Part shown: positions 7,224 to 15,245 of the stretch, piece after piece | Layout of the letters: every line of letters begins with the position of its first letter | Numbering within the stretch: position 1 is the stretch's first letter | Assembly (NCBI GenBank): GCA_902582765.1 | Contig: CACHTK010000007.1 | Location: 1-41,590, forward strand | Length of the DNA: 41,590 bases | Origin: an uncultured Pelagibacteraceae bacterium | Lineage (GTDB): Bacteria > Pseudomonadota > Alphaproteobacteria > Pelagibacterales > Pelagibacteraceae | Reading direction: 5' to 3' | Notes under the pieces: model-generated | Told to the model about the DNA's origin: nothing | The model's database searches: none | What the model saw: only the letters and a program-made list of their open reading frames with translations | Position numbers and translations under genes: made by a program

Positions 7224-8675
7224 GTGAGTCAAAATATAGAATTAAAAAATTTTGAATTAGCTACAGTTAATCCAAGTAATAAAACATGGACATCAATCGA
7301 TTTATTTTGCTTTTGGGCTAATAGTATCCAAACCATTGCAGGTTTTGCGTTAATAACCTCTTTATATTTAATATATAATCTTAGTACTATCCTGGTCTTA
7401 ACTTCTTCATTAGCTGCCTCTATATTAATTTATTTTTTTATATCATTGATCGGCAAACCTTCACAAAAGCATGGATTACCTTTTCCTGTTATGCTTAGAA
7501 TATCAATGGGCTTAAATGGAGCCAAATACTTAAGTCTTTTAAGATCTGTTATTGGAGTATTTATGTTTGGCATTCAAACATTTTTTATTTCAAAATCAAT
7601 TACATATCTAATTAGAATTTTTATATACTATAACTTAGATAGTCAAATGCTAGATGGTCAAGTATTTTTAGCTTTCTTTCTTGGATTAAATATTATTGAT
7701 TGGATTTCATTAATACTAACTTTTGTCATTCAGTATTTTTTATTCACAAATGGACAAAGGTTTAATCAAAGATTTTTACAATTTTCTGCAATCTTTGTTT
7801 ATTTAGGTTTGTTTGTCTTTTTTTTAATTTTAACTTTAGAAAATCAAACACAAATTTTTCAGTCTCTTAAATCAAATACAACAGAGGGAAATTTTTTTTC
7901 AAAATCTAACGTTTTACCTTTTGTAGTTTTAACGGGCACAATTTTCTCTTATTTCTCAATTGTGTTGTTAAATTTTGGTGATTTTTCTAGATATGTCAAA
8001 ACAGAAAAAGATCTAAAATTGGGAAACCTAAATCTTTTTCTAAATATGATTTTGTTTTCATTTTTAGCAACATCTATAGTTGTTGGAGTAGATGTTATTT
8101 TAAATCAAAAACTTATTATTGTTGATCAAATATTAACTAAGCCGATGGATATTATTGGAAAATTAGACAATACTGGCTTAACGGTGTTTGTATTAATTTT
8201 TATAATTTTTTCATCTCTATCTACTAATTTAATTTCTAATTATGTCCCTACTCAAAATAGTATAATAAATTTTATTCCTAATAACTTAGATCTCAAAACT
8301 TCTGGAGTATTAATTTTAATAATTGGTTTTATTGCTGGAGGTTTGTGGCCCTCTATTTTAAGTCAAATAGGTGTAATAAATATTATAGATAGCCTTGCAG
8401 CATTTTTTGGCCCAATCTTTGCAATAATAATTGCTGACTACTATCTGGTGAAAAAAGAGAGAGTAAATCACAAAGATCTGTTTTTTTTGAGAGATGGAAA
8501 TGAATATATGTATTCAAATGGTTGGAACTATAAAGCTCTGTATTCACTTATTATAGGTTTTATATTCTCATTTTCATTATTATGGAATATCAATTTCTCA
8601 GATATAAAATCATTTTCTTGGATATTAGGATTTGTCGTATCGTTTTTTATATATTATCTTCTAGATAAAAAATAA
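7224..8675 (+). CDS. NCS1-family nucleobase/allantoin/hydantoin-type permease
   Basis: Cation-coupled inner-membrane symporter (483 aa, about 12 hydrophobic segments). Family marks: an N-terminal 'NKTW' before helix 1, 'LFCFWANSIQTIAGFAL' in helix 1, the substrate-facing 'GLPFPVMLRISMGLNGAKY' stretch (split here as GLPFPVMLRIS and MGLNGAKY, near residues 90-108), and 'LNFGDFSRYVK' in helix 6. NCS1 proteins take up uracil, cytosine, allantoin, hydantoins or thiamin precursors; the substrate cannot be chosen from sequence. The start is GTG at 7224, supported by TAAGG (7211-7215) 8 nt upstream. The stop lies 2 bp before a Zn-alcohol dehydrogenase, suggesting a shared operon and linked function. 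Confidence 0.9.
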   Translation: MSQNIELKNFELATVNPSNKTWTSIDLFCFWANSIQTIAGFALITSLYLIYNLSTILVLTSSLAASILIYFFISLIGKPSQKHGLPFPVMLRISMGLNGAKYLSLLRSVIGVFMFGIQTFFISKSITYLIRIFIYYNLDSQMLDGQVFLAFFLGLNIIDWISLILTFVIQYFLFTNGQRFNQRFLQFSAIFVYLGLFVFFLILTLENQTQIFQSLKSNTTEGNFFSKSNVLPFVVLTGTIFSYFSIVLLNFGDFSRYVKTEKDLKLGNLNLFLNMILFSFLATSIVVGVDVILNQKLIIVDQILTKPMDIIGKLDNTGLTVFVLIFIIFSSLSTNLISNYVPTQNSIINFIPNNLDLKTSGVLILIIGFIAGGLWPSILSQIGVINIIDSLAAFFGPIFAIIIADYYLVKKERVNHKDLFFLRDGNEYMYSNGWNYKALYSLIIGFIFSFSLLWNINFSDIKSFSWILGFVVSFFIYYLLDKK

Positions 8676-8677
8676 TT

Positions 8678-9682
8678 ATGAAAGCTTTAGTTTATACCGG
8701 TGTTGAGGAATTGGTTTACAGAGAAGAAAAAGACCCTGTAGAGACAAGTGGAGAAAGCATATTAAAAGTTCATGCCTCAGGTATATGTGGATCTGATATG
8801 CACGCGTATCACGGAAAAGATGAACGAAGAATTGCTCCACTAATAATTGGACATGAAGTAAGTGGTGTAATTCAAAATGGTAAATTTCAAGGAAAAAATG
8901 CTGTTTTAAATCCATTAATAACATGCGGAAAGTGCGAATATTGCACAAGTGGGCGAGAGCATTTGTGTCCACATAGGGTTCTTTTAGGAATGAACAAACC
9001 TTACGAGAGACAAGGAGTTTTTGCAGAATTGGTTTCTTCTCCTAATCAAAATATATATGAAGTGCCAGATCATTTAGACCTTAATGAGGCGGCTATAGCA
9101 GAACCAACAGCAGTTGCTTTGCACGCAGTCTTAATGGGAGAGAGTTCTTTAAAAAAACCTCTATCTGAATGTAGAACTTTAGTTCAAGGAGCTGGAGCGA
9201 TTGGATTATTGTGCTCGTTAATATTATCTAAAATTAAAGGAAACAAAAATATTGTTATGTCTGATCCCAATAATTTGAGACTAACAAAGTGCTCAAAATA
9301 TTTTGAGGGGAAATTTGTTAATCCATCAGACAAAGAAGTGCAAAATGACAGCTTCGATGTTGTATTTGATACAGTTGGTTTAGAAGTTTCAAGACAACAA
9401 GCTATATCAGTTATTAAACCTGGAGGCACAATAATACATATTGGATTAACCCAACCTGCAGGGCAGTTTAATTTTAGAAAAGCAACTCTTCAAGAGGTAA
9501 CTTTTATTGGCACATATTGCTATACTAATAAAGATTTTGAAGACACTATCAAAATTTTAGCAGATAAGAAAATAGGAAAATTAGACTGGATAGAATACAG
9601 AGAGTTAAAGAAAGGTGCAGAGGCCTTTAAACAAATTCATGACGGAACCTGTTCTTCACCAAAAATTGTTCTTTTACCTTAA
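8678..9682 (+). CDS. Zinc-dependent medium-chain alcohol dehydrogenase
   Basis: NAD(P)-dependent MDR-family dehydrogenase (334 aa). Catalytic zinc ligands Cys37 and His59-Glu60 are present (GICGSD, GHEVSG). The structural zinc site is complete as Cys83, Cys86, Cys89 and Cys97. The cofactor motif is 'VQGAGAIGLL' near residue 170. The segment between GHEVSG and the structural zinc loop is slightly shortened compared with typical sorbitol/threonine-dehydrogenase-like relatives. It starts 2 bp after the NCS1 permease, so it probably acts on the imported compound or a product of it (inference). L-threonine-, galactitol-phosphate- or sorbitol-type activity cannot be told apart from sequence. Confidence 0.93.
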   Translation: MKALVYTGVEELVYREEKDPVETSGESILKVHASGICGSDMHAYHGKDERRIAPLIIGHEVSGVIQNGKFQGKNAVLNPLITCGKCEYCTSGREHLCPHRVLLGMNKPYERQGVFAELVSSPNQNIYEVPDHLDLNEAAIAEPTAVALHAVLMGESSLKKPLSECRTLVQGAGAIGLLCSLILSKIKGNKNIVMSDPNNLRLTKCSKYFEGKFVNPSDKEVQNDSFDVVFDTVGLEVSRQQAISVIKPGGTIIHIGLTQPAGQFNFRKATLQEVTFIGTYCYTNKDFEDTIKILADKKIGKLDWIEYRELKKGAEAFKQIHDGTCSSPKIVLLP

Positions 9683-9705
9683 AGTTAAATTTTAAATTAT
9701 AGTTG

Positions 9706-9727
9706 ATAATTAAAAATATTTAATTAT
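9706..9727. repeat. Perfect inverted repeat abutting the DUF3047 start codon
   Basis: ATAATTAAA (9706-9714) and TTTAATTAT (9719-9727) form a perfect 9-bp dyad around AATA, ending at the base before the ATG at 9728. It occupies exactly the ribosome-binding position, and no Shine-Dalgarno sequence is present. It may be an operator, a weak translation-controlling hairpin, or a chance AT palindrome. Confidence 0.35.
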
Positions 9728-10390
9728 ATGAAACGAGTGTTAATAAAATTTATCAAATTTATAACAATTTATTTTTTATTTATATCCTCGGTTTGTGCTG
9801 AAAAACTAATGGTTTTCGATTTTACTGATGAGGAATTAAATTCATTAGAAGTCAGAAAAGTAAGAGGAGCTGATGCAAAAACATTGTATTCTATTGGAAA
9901 TAATGAGAACGGAAGTTATTTGAAAGCAGTTGCAGAAAATGCAGCATCAGGAGTGGGAAAAGAAATAAAAATTAATTTAGACAAAACCCCTTTTATAAAT
10001 ATTACTTGGAAAATTGAAAAAGATCTTAAAGGTATAAAAGAAAATACCAAAAAAGGTCACGATTTTGCTGCTAGAGTTTTTGTAATCAAAAAAACTGGCG
10101 CAACACCACTATCAAATAGAGCTATAAACTATGTTTTTTCAAGCAATTCAAATGTAGGAGAAACATGGCCCAGCCCTTATACAAAGAAATCTATCGATAG
10201 CGTTCTGGCTTCAACAAAGTCAAATTTAAATGAATGGGTTACAGTAAGAGCTAATGTGAAGGAAGATTTTAAAAAATTTCATGATTTAGACGTTGAAGAA
10301 CTTTCAGGAATTGCAATTATGGCAGATACCGATAATTCAAAACTAACTGCAGTTAGTTATTACCAAAATATTTTTTTTTCCTCTGAGTAA
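9728..10390 (+). CDS. Exported DUF3047 family protein
   Basis: Protein of unknown function (220 aa) assigned to DUF3047 on pattern: an early 'ITWKIEKDLKG' strand, then D-F-A-A-R-V-F, 'NYVFSSN', 'GETWPSPYT', a Trp-containing 'EWVTVRANVKEDF' segment, and the late 'GIAIMADTDNS' motif. These aromatic and Asp residues suggest a beta-sandwich, carbohydrate-binding-like fold (inference). Residues 1-24 form a signal peptide (Lys/Arg start, hydrophobic core, cleavage near CAE), so the protein should act in the periplasm or outer membrane. The signal peptide fixes the start despite the lack of a ribosome binding site. It stands 45 bp after the alcohol dehydrogenase, with an inverted repeat in between, so it may be a separate unit. 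Confidence 0.85.
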   Translation: MKRVLIKFIKFITIYFLFISSVCAEKLMVFDFTDEELNSLEVRKVRGADAKTLYSIGNNENGSYLKAVAENAASGVGKEIKINLDKTPFINITWKIEKDLKGIKENTKKGHDFAARVFVIKKTGATPLSNRAINYVFSSNSNVGETWPSPYTKKSIDSVLASTKSNLNEWVTVRANVKEDFKKFHDLDVEELSGIAIMADTDNSKLTAVSYYQNIFFSSE

Positions 10391-10394
10391 AATT

Positions 10395-10532
10395 TTAATT
10401 AAGATACTTTTTTAAACCAAAACTTAATAAAGACAGTATTATCGCAGCCAAAACATCAAGGATTGGAGTGGCTTCTGGATATCCAAAATTCCATAATATA
10501 ACACCAATTAACCAAATTATATAAATTTTCAT
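10395..10532 (-). CDS. Small two-helix membrane protein (45 aa), unknown function
   Basis: An uninterrupted minus-strand frame starts with ATG (MKIYIIWLIGVILW) and stops 45 codons later. It fills most of the otherwise empty 195 bp between DUF3047 and the thioesterase. The product has two hydrophobic stretches (about 3-16 and 24-38) separated by a short polar turn with Glu20 and Thr22, and a basic end (KKY). No Shine-Dalgarno site is visible. It resembles the 56-aa product at 12553-12723: both have YII in helix 1, then an acidic residue, Thr and T-x5-LAA leading into helix 2. That shared layout is the main evidence that it is real. No function can be assigned. Confidence 0.55.
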   Translation of the reverse strand: MKIYIIWLIGVILWNFGYPEATPILDVLAAIILSLLSFGLKKYLN

Positions 10533-10585
10533 ATTGTATTAATCATTAGTATAAAAAATATTTTCACTTTGATATTATTATTTTT

Positions 10586-10981
10586 ATGAAAAAATTTAAA
10601 TCAAGTTTTAATGTCTATTATGAGGATACAGATGCTGGTGGAGTAGTTTATTATGCAAATTATTTAAAATTTATAGAGCGTGCTAGAACAGATGCCATAG
10701 CCTCTGTAAACTTTACAAATTCTAACCTGAAAGAAAATTATGGAATATATATAATTGTTAAATCTTGTAATTTAAATTTTATAAAATCTTCAAGGTTAGA
10801 GGATAAACTTGATATTTTTTCTGAAATTATAGAGGTAAAGAATGTGTCAATTAAAATGAAGCAAGATATTTTTGTAAAAGATAATTTAATTTTAACTGCA
10901 GATGTTCATTTAGCTACAATTAATAAAGATGGCAAACCAACCAAAATGCCTGAAAAACTCAAAGAACAATTAACTAAATAG
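10586..10981 (+). CDS. ybgC: YbgC/YbaW-type acyl-CoA thioesterase (hotdog fold)
   Basis: Cytosolic single-domain hotdog thioesterase (131 aa) expected to hydrolyse acyl-CoA or acyl-ACP. The signature YYEDTDAGGVVYYANYLKF is at residues 11-29, with Asp16 as the predicted catalytic acid, followed by the ERART helix. The His often found in VVYHA is Tyr23 here, a common variant. In many proteobacteria ybgC heads the tol-pal operon, but here it stands alone, 3'-overlapping the convergent UDG gene by 8 bp. The gene symbol follows the family and strict orthology is not shown. Confidence 0.88.
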   Translation: MKKFKSSFNVYYEDTDAGGVVYYANYLKFIERARTDAIASVNFTNSNLKENYGIYIIVKSCNLNFIKSSRLEDKLDIFSEIIEVKNVSIKMKQDIFVKDNLILTADVHLATINKDGKPTKMPEKLKEQLTK

Positions 10982-11648
10982 TATTTTTTACTTTAAAAAA
11001 TAAATTAGTCATTTTATTTACATTAATTCTGCCTGTATTTACATTTCTTGGACTTGGATGATAAGAACCTACCAATAAAATATTATTTGGGAGTTTGAAG
11101 AATCTACTATGCCCAAATTTAATATTTTTATCAATTTTGTAATGTTTTTTGTAAAATTCTATACAAGCATCAAAAGCTATTTTACCAAGTGCAACAATAA
11201 TCTTTAAATTTTCTAAGTATTCAATTTCTTTATTAAAATATTTAAAGCAAGTGTTTAACTCTTTTTTTGTTGGTTTATCTCCAGGTGGGACACATTTTAA
11301 AGCAGTAGTTATAAATATATCTCTCAATTTAAGTCCGTCATTTTTGTGGTCTGAATTTGGCTGGTTAGATAACTTTGCTTTATAAAGACATTTGTATAAA
11401 AAATCAGACGATCTATCTCCTGTGAAAACTCTACCAGTTCTATTGCCACCGTGTGCAGCTGGAGCTAAACCAACAAATAAAATTCTAGCTTTTGGGTCAC
11501 CAAACCCTGTTATTGGTTTTCCCCAATATTTTTCATTTATGAATTGTTTTCTTTTTTCTTTAGCTATCTTTTTTCTAAAACTCACTAACCTAGGGCATTT
11601 TTTGCAGCTAACTATCAAAGTTTCAAGTTTTTTAAAATCATTAGTCAT
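10974..11648 (-). CDS. Family 5 (UDGb-type) uracil-DNA glycosylase with Fe-S cluster
   Basis: DNA repair enzyme (224 aa) that removes uracil, and in this family also other deaminated bases, from DNA. Active-site motif GLAPAAHGGNRTGRVFTGD spans 60-78. It has the family-5 form, lacking the Asp or Asn general base of families 1 and 4. The second motif, 'GSYHPSPRNVNTG', is near the C-terminus. Cys15, Cys18, Cys119 and Cys134 are placed to bind a 4Fe-4S cluster. It converges with the thioesterase gene (8-bp overlap) and diverges from the oxidoreductase at 11698 over 49 bp. In a very AT-rich genome an enzyme tolerant of many deaminated bases makes sense (inference). Confidence 0.93.
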   Translation of the reverse strand: MTNDFKKLETLIVSCKKCPRLVSFRKKIAKEKRKQFINEKYWGKPITGFGDPKARILFVGLAPAAHGGNRTGRVFTGDRSSDFLYKCLYKAKLSNQPNSDHKNDGLKLRDIFITTALKCVPPGDKPTKKELNTCFKYFNKEIEYLENLKIIVALGKIAFDACIEFYKKHYKIDKNIKFGHSRFFKLPNNILLVGSYHPSPRNVNTGRINVNKMTNLFFKVKNTI

Positions 11649-11697
11649 AAATATTAATTTTTAATCTCTAAGTCTTATACTATAATTAACTTAGATT

Positions 11698-12552
11698 ATG
11701 AATGTAGGTTTTATTGGTGTTGGTTATATGGGTTATGGGATAGCCAAAAATATTTTAAAAAAAGGAAATAACTTATTTGTTATTGCAAACAAAAAAAGGG
11801 CACCGATAGATAAGATTGTAAGTGATGGTGCTATTGAGGTAAAATCTTATAATGAATTGTGTGAAAAAAATTTAGATGCATTATTTCTTTGTGTAACTAA
11901 CACACCAATCGCCCTAAGTATTGCTGAAAAAGTCTCAACTTTACTAAAAGATAATACATTAATTATTGATGTTACAACACATAACCAAAATGGATCTATT
12001 CAAATGGAGCAGATTTTTTCAAAACAAAAAATTAACTACATTGAATGCCCTGTGATGGGAGGTCCTGTTCAAGCAGAAGAAGGTGTTTGTGGAGGTATTG
12101 TTGGAGCATCAGAGGAAAATTTTAAAAAATCTGAAGTTTATTTAAAAACTTTTTGTAAAGATTATTTCCATTTTGGAGAAGTGGGCAAAGGAGCAAAGTC
12201 AAAGTTATTAAATAATTTTTTGTCACTCGGTACTGCAACAAATGTTATTGAATTCATCAAGAGCGCAAAAAAATTGGATATTGATTTAGAAAAACTGTTT
12301 GCAGTAGCAAAATTAGGATCTGGAAACTCAACAGCTTTAAATAGAATTTTTGATAATGTGCTTAAAGATGATTATACAGGATTTAAATTTTCAACTTCCA
12401 ATACTTTAAAAGATCTTACTTACATCCACGAAATGCTAAAAGATTTAGGTAATGCAGAAAAATTAGCTGATGTAAAAAAATCTTTTTACAAAAAAGCAGT
12501 AGAGGATGGTAATGGAGACTTGTTTATAAGTGAACTAATACAAAAAGATTAA
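11698..12552 (+). CDS. Second HIBADH-family NAD(P)-dependent oxidoreductase
   Basis: Beta-hydroxyacid dehydrogenase (284 aa) with the N-terminal motif GFIGVGYMGYGIA (4-16), substrate loop ECPVMGGPVQAEEG (about 119-132) and predicted catalytic Lys169 in KLLNN. It is shorter than, and clearly diverged from, the paralogue at 2068-2994 (PVMGGP rather than PVTGGV), so a different substrate is likely. It is a monocistronic plus-strand gene diverging from the UDG and converging with the small membrane protein gene at 12553, whose stop is adjacent. No partner enzyme is nearby to suggest a pathway. Confidence 0.92.
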   Translation: MNVGFIGVGYMGYGIAKNILKKGNNLFVIANKKRAPIDKIVSDGAIEVKSYNELCEKNLDALFLCVTNTPIALSIAEKVSTLLKDNTLIIDVTTHNQNGSIQMEQIFSKQKINYIECPVMGGPVQAEEGVCGGIVGASEENFKKSEVYLKTFCKDYFHFGEVGKGAKSKLLNNFLSLGTATNVIEFIKSAKKLDIDLEKLFAVAKLGSGNSTALNRIFDNVLKDDYTGFKFSTSNTLKDLTYIHEMLKDLGNAEKLADVKKSFYKKAVEDGNGDLFISELIQKD

Positions 12553-12723
12553 TTATTCCTTTTTTTTATCAGCAAATACAATAGCTATAAGCAACAATGC
12601 TGTCCAAAACATTGCTGCTAAACTTTTAATAGCACTCGTTTCAGCACCCCACAAATCAAAAACAAATGCTCCAATAAGAATTCCAATTATATAAATTATT
12701 ACTACTAATCTAGTTTGAGTCAT
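12553..12723 (-). CDS. Small two-helix membrane protein (56 aa), unknown function
   Basis: Minus-strand frame of 56 codons beginning MTQTRLVVIIYIIG. It has two hydrophobic helices (about 6-23 and 33-50), an AET turn between them, and a charged ADKKKE tail. Its start lies inside the last 14 bp of the DUF1289 gene, implying one transcript and translational coupling; a weak AAGAAG lies upstream. The product shares YII, an acid-Thr turn and T-x5-LAA with the 45-aa product at 10395-10532. Family unknown. The overlap with DUF1289 and flush packing against the oxidoreductase stop support a real gene. Confidence 0.65.
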   Translation of the reverse strand: MTQTRLVVIIYIIGILIGAFVFDLWGAETSAIKSLAAMFWTALLLIAIVFADKKKE

Positions 12724-12967
12724 TTAGTTGCTTCTTTTTAAATAATGACATTCCATTATTTTTTTTATGTTCATAAGATTCTTTGAAACTTTCTAGCTGC
12801 CATCCTTGCATTCTCTTCTGAATATCTTCTAAATTTTGTTTTTTCCAATCATCCTTAGTATTTTGGTCTTTCCAAATCTTCTTTTCTTCATTATTTCTTC
12901 CACAGCCATAACAATATCCAGTTACAGGATCCATTTTGCAAATGCTTATACAGGGTGAAACTATCAT
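12710..12967 (-). CDS. DUF1289 domain protein
   Basis: Short cytosolic protein (85 aa) with the DUF1289 signature: SPCISICKMDP (4-14), then 'GYCYGCGRNNEE' with paired cysteines, and a Trp-containing helical continuation. The four cysteines suggest metal binding or a small redox-sensitive knuckle (inference). The C-terminal half is polar and Lys-rich. Function is unknown in the family. It is the first gene of a two-gene minus-strand unit with the 56-aa membrane protein and diverges from tRNA-Leu. Confidence 0.88.
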   Translation of the reverse strand: MIVSPCISICKMDPVTGYCYGCGRNNEEKKIWKDQNTKDDWKKQNLEDIQKRMQGWQLESFKESYEHKKNNGMSLFKKKQLNDSN

Positions 12968-13006
12968 TTTTTTATATATTTATATCCTTTTACACTATTA
13001 TTCTGA

Positions 13007-13035
13007 TTGGACAAATTAGATCAATACTATATAAA
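13007..13035 (+). promoter_or_regulatory. Putative sigma-70 promoter for tRNA-Leu and tig
   Basis: TTGGAC (13007-13012) and TATAAA (13030-13035) are separated by 17 bp, with the tRNA beginning 14 bp after the -10 box. Spacing and position are ideal, while the -35 box matches only moderately. It lies in the divergent spacer with DUF1289. Confidence 0.45.
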
Positions 13036-13048
13036 ACAGCATAAATTT

Positions 13049-13133
13049 GGGCGAGTGGCGGAATTGGTAGACGCGTTGGTCTTAGGAACCAATAGTGCAA
13101 GCTGTGAAGGTTCGAGTCCTTTCTCGCCTACCA
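13049..13133 (+). tRNA. tRNA-Leu(UAG)
   Basis: 85-nt type II tRNA with encoded CCA (13131-13133). Acceptor strands GGGCGAG (13049-13055) and CTCGCCT (13123-13129) pair with one G-U at the end. The anticodon stem TTGGT/ACCAA (13076-13080/13088-13092) holds loop CTTAGGA, giving anticodon TAG at 13083-13085. A long variable arm and GGTTCGAGTCC T-arm are present. It decodes CUA/CUN leucine codons. Trigger factor begins 10 bp after the CCA, so the precursor is probably shared and cut by tRNA-processing RNases. Confidence 0.97.
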
Positions 13134-13143
13134 TAAATAGATT

Positions 13144-14601
13144 ATGAAAGTAACAATAGAAAATAAAAAAGGTTTAGAAAAAGATCTTAAAGTATTTGTA
13201 GATAAAAAAACAATCTCAGGATTTATGGATGAGAAATATGAAGAAATAAGAAAAGACGTTGTAATAAAAGGTTTCAGACCTGGTAAGGTGCCTACTGAAA
13301 TATTAAAAAGACAATTTGGTAAAGCTGTTTACGGTGAAGTAATTGATAAATTGCTAAAAGACACAACAACAAAAGCTTTAGAAGAAAACAAAATCAAACC
13401 TGCTGGACAACCTAAAATAGATTTAAAATCTTTTGGTGAAGGTAAAGATTTAGAATACATTATTTCAGTTACTGAACTACCCGAGGTTTCTGCAAAAGGA
13501 ATAAGTTCAATTAAAGTAGATGAGTATGTTGTAAAAATTGATCCAAAAGAAACAGATAAAAGAATTAGTGAAATTGCAAAAAATCAAAACAATTTTAAAG
13601 ATGCAGAAGCAAATTATATCTCAAAAATGAATGATCTTGTAATTTTTGATTATAAGGGAACTATTGACGGCAAAGAATTTAAGGGCAATGAGGGTAAAAA
13701 TACTCAATTAGTTCTCGGAAAAGATTTATTTATAAAAGGTTTTGATAAACAATTAGAAGGCGTTAAATCAGGTGATACAAAAAATGTAGAAGTAAATCTG
13801 CCTGAAAACTTTCCTGAAAAAGACCTTATTAATAAAAGTGCTGTGTTTGAGTGTAATGTTACAGCTGTTAGAATTCCAGAAGAAGTAAAAATTAATGATG
13901 ATTTTGCTAAAAATATGGGTGCAAAAGATTTAGCAAATTTAAAAGAACTTATTTCAAAACAAATCAATGATGAATATAAAAACTCTTTAGCCATGATTAC
14001 AAAGAAAAATATTCTTGAGCAAATAGAGAAAGAAAAATTAGACCAATTACCTCGTAATTTAATTGAACAGGAAGTTAAAATATTATCTCAAGGAATGAAG
14101 GAAGATGAAGTTAAAAAGAACCAAAAATCACTAGAGGAAAAAGCTAAAAAAAGAATTAAAACTGGATTAATCTTAAATGCTTTTGGTGAGGAAAATAAAA
14201 TTAATGTATCTCAGGAAGAAATTAACGTTGAAATACAAAAACAATTTAGAATGATGCCAGGTCAAGAGAAGATTGTTAAAGATTATTATGAACAAAATCC
14301 TGCAGCCATAGATAGTTTAAGGGGACAAATTTACGAAGAAAAAATAATTGAAGAAATTAAGAAAAAAGCAAAAACTACTAAAAAAGAAATTACTAAAGAA
14401 GAAGCTGAGAAAATTCTAAAAGAAGAAAATGAAAACAACATTAAAGAGCAAGCTAAACTTGCTAAAAAAGATGGAGATGAAAAAAAGAAGAAAAAAATAG
14501 ATTCTAAAAAAAAAGAGGGTAAAGCAAAATCGAAAGAAACTAAAAAAACTAAAACTCCTGCATCAAAACCTAAAAAAGCAAAAAAGGTTAGCAAAAAGTA
14601 A
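13144..14601 (+). CDS. tig: Trigger factor with long Lys-rich C-terminal tail
   Basis: Ribosome-associated chaperone and peptidyl-prolyl isomerase (485 aa; the E. coli protein is 432). The N-terminal ribosome-docking motif GFRPGKVP is at about 43-50. The FKBP-like domain is in the middle ('[18 protein letters not shown]', '[16 protein letters not shown]'). The helical substrate-cradling domain runs to about residue 405. The last 75-80 residues are an extra low-complexity segment of Lys, Glu, Thr and Ala ending in a strongly basic stretch, expected to be disordered. It starts 10 bp after tRNA-Leu without a visible ribosome binding site and is followed 32 bp later by clpP, a common tig-clpP-clpX-lon order. 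Confidence 0.97.
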   Translation: MKVTIENKKGLEKDLKVFVDKKTISGFMDEKYEEIRKDVVIKGFRPGKVPTEILKRQFGKAVYGEVIDKLLKDTTTKALEENKIKPAGQPKIDLKSFGEGKDLEYIISVTELPEVSAKGISSIKVDEYVVKIDPKETDKRISEIAKNQNNFKDAEANYISKMNDLVIFDYKGTIDGKEFKGNEGKNTQLVLGKDLFIKGFDKQLEGVKSGDTKNVEVNLPENFPEKDLINKSAVFECNVTAVRIPEEVKINDDFAKNMGAKDLANLKELISKQINDEYKNSLAMITKKNILEQIEKEKLDQLPRNLIEQEVKILSQGMKEDEVKKNQKSLEEKAKKRIKTGLILNAFGEENKINVSQEEINVEIQKQFRMMPGQEKIVKDYYEQNPAAIDSLRGQIYEEKIIEEIKKKAKTTKKEITKEEAEKILKEENENNIKEQAKLAKKDGDEKKKKKIDSKKKEGKAKSKETKKTKTPASKPKKAKKVSKK

Positions 14602-14620
14602 TCACAAGTTGTATAAGATT

Positions 14621-14632
14621 AATCGAATCGAT
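14621..14632 (+). promoter_or_regulatory. 12-bp motif before clpP, repeated inverted before clpX
   Basis: AATCGAATCGAT ends two bases before the clpP ATG (14634). The reverse complement of the clpX-upstream site at 15314-15325 (AATCGAATCAAT) matches it at 11 of 12 bases. Both spacers also begin with TCACAA just after the preceding stop (14602-14607, 15247-15252). This could be a common protease-operon control site; chance is not excluded. Confidence 0.25.
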
Positions 14633-14633
14633 C

Positions 14634-15245
14634 ATGTCTATTAAAATACCAGAACAATTAAATACTCTCATTCCTATGGTTGTCGAACAATCTAGCAGAG
14701 GAGAAAGGGCATATGATATTTATTCAAGACTGCTTAAAGAGAGAATTGTATTTGTAGTTGGTCCCATAAATGATTCGGTTGCATCATTGGTTACTGCGCA
14801 ATTATTATTTTTAGAATCTGAAGATCCTAAAAAAGAAATTTCTTTATATATAAATAGTCCTGGTGGACTTGTAACAGCTGGACTTGGTATTTATGATACA
14901 ATGCAATACATCAAACCAGAAATAAGTACTTTGTGCATAGGTCAAGCAGCAAGCATGGGATCATTTTTACTTGCAGCTGGAGCTAATGGAAAAAGGTTTT
15001 CACTGCCAAATTCAAGAATAATGGTTCATCAACCATCTGCTGGTTTTCAAGGACAAGCGACAGATATTGAAATTCATGCTAATGAAGTTTTATCTTTAAA
15101 GAAAAGATTAAATGAAATTTACTCAAAACATACTGGAAAATCAGTTGATGAAATTAAATCAGCATTAGAGAGAGATAACTTTATGACTCCTGATAATGCA
15201 AAAAGTTTTGGTCTGATAGATAAAGTGGTAGAAAAAAGAGAATAA
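14634..15245 (+). CDS. clpP: ATP-dependent Clp protease proteolytic subunit
   Basis: Serine peptidase (203 aa, usual length) that forms the tetradecameric chamber of ClpXP. The catalytic triad is complete: Ser107 in GQAASMGSF, His132 in MVHQPSAG and Asp181 in RDNFMTP, with spacings of 25 and 49 as in the E. coli enzyme. A short N-terminal propeptide-like stretch (MSIKIPEQL) precedes '[20 protein letters not shown]'. Its partner ATPase gene clpX is 88 bp downstream, and trigger factor is 32 bp upstream. The spacer sequences share a small motif. Confidence 0.98.
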   Translation: MSIKIPEQLNTLIPMVVEQSSRGERAYDIYSRLLKERIVFVVGPINDSVASLVTAQLLFLESEDPKKEISLYINSPGGLVTAGLGIYDTMQYIKPEISTLCIGQAASMGSFLLAAGANGKRFSLPNSRIMVHQPSAGFQGQATDIEIHANEVLSLKKRLNEIYSKHTGKSVDEIKSALERDNFMTPDNAKSFGLIDKVVEKRE

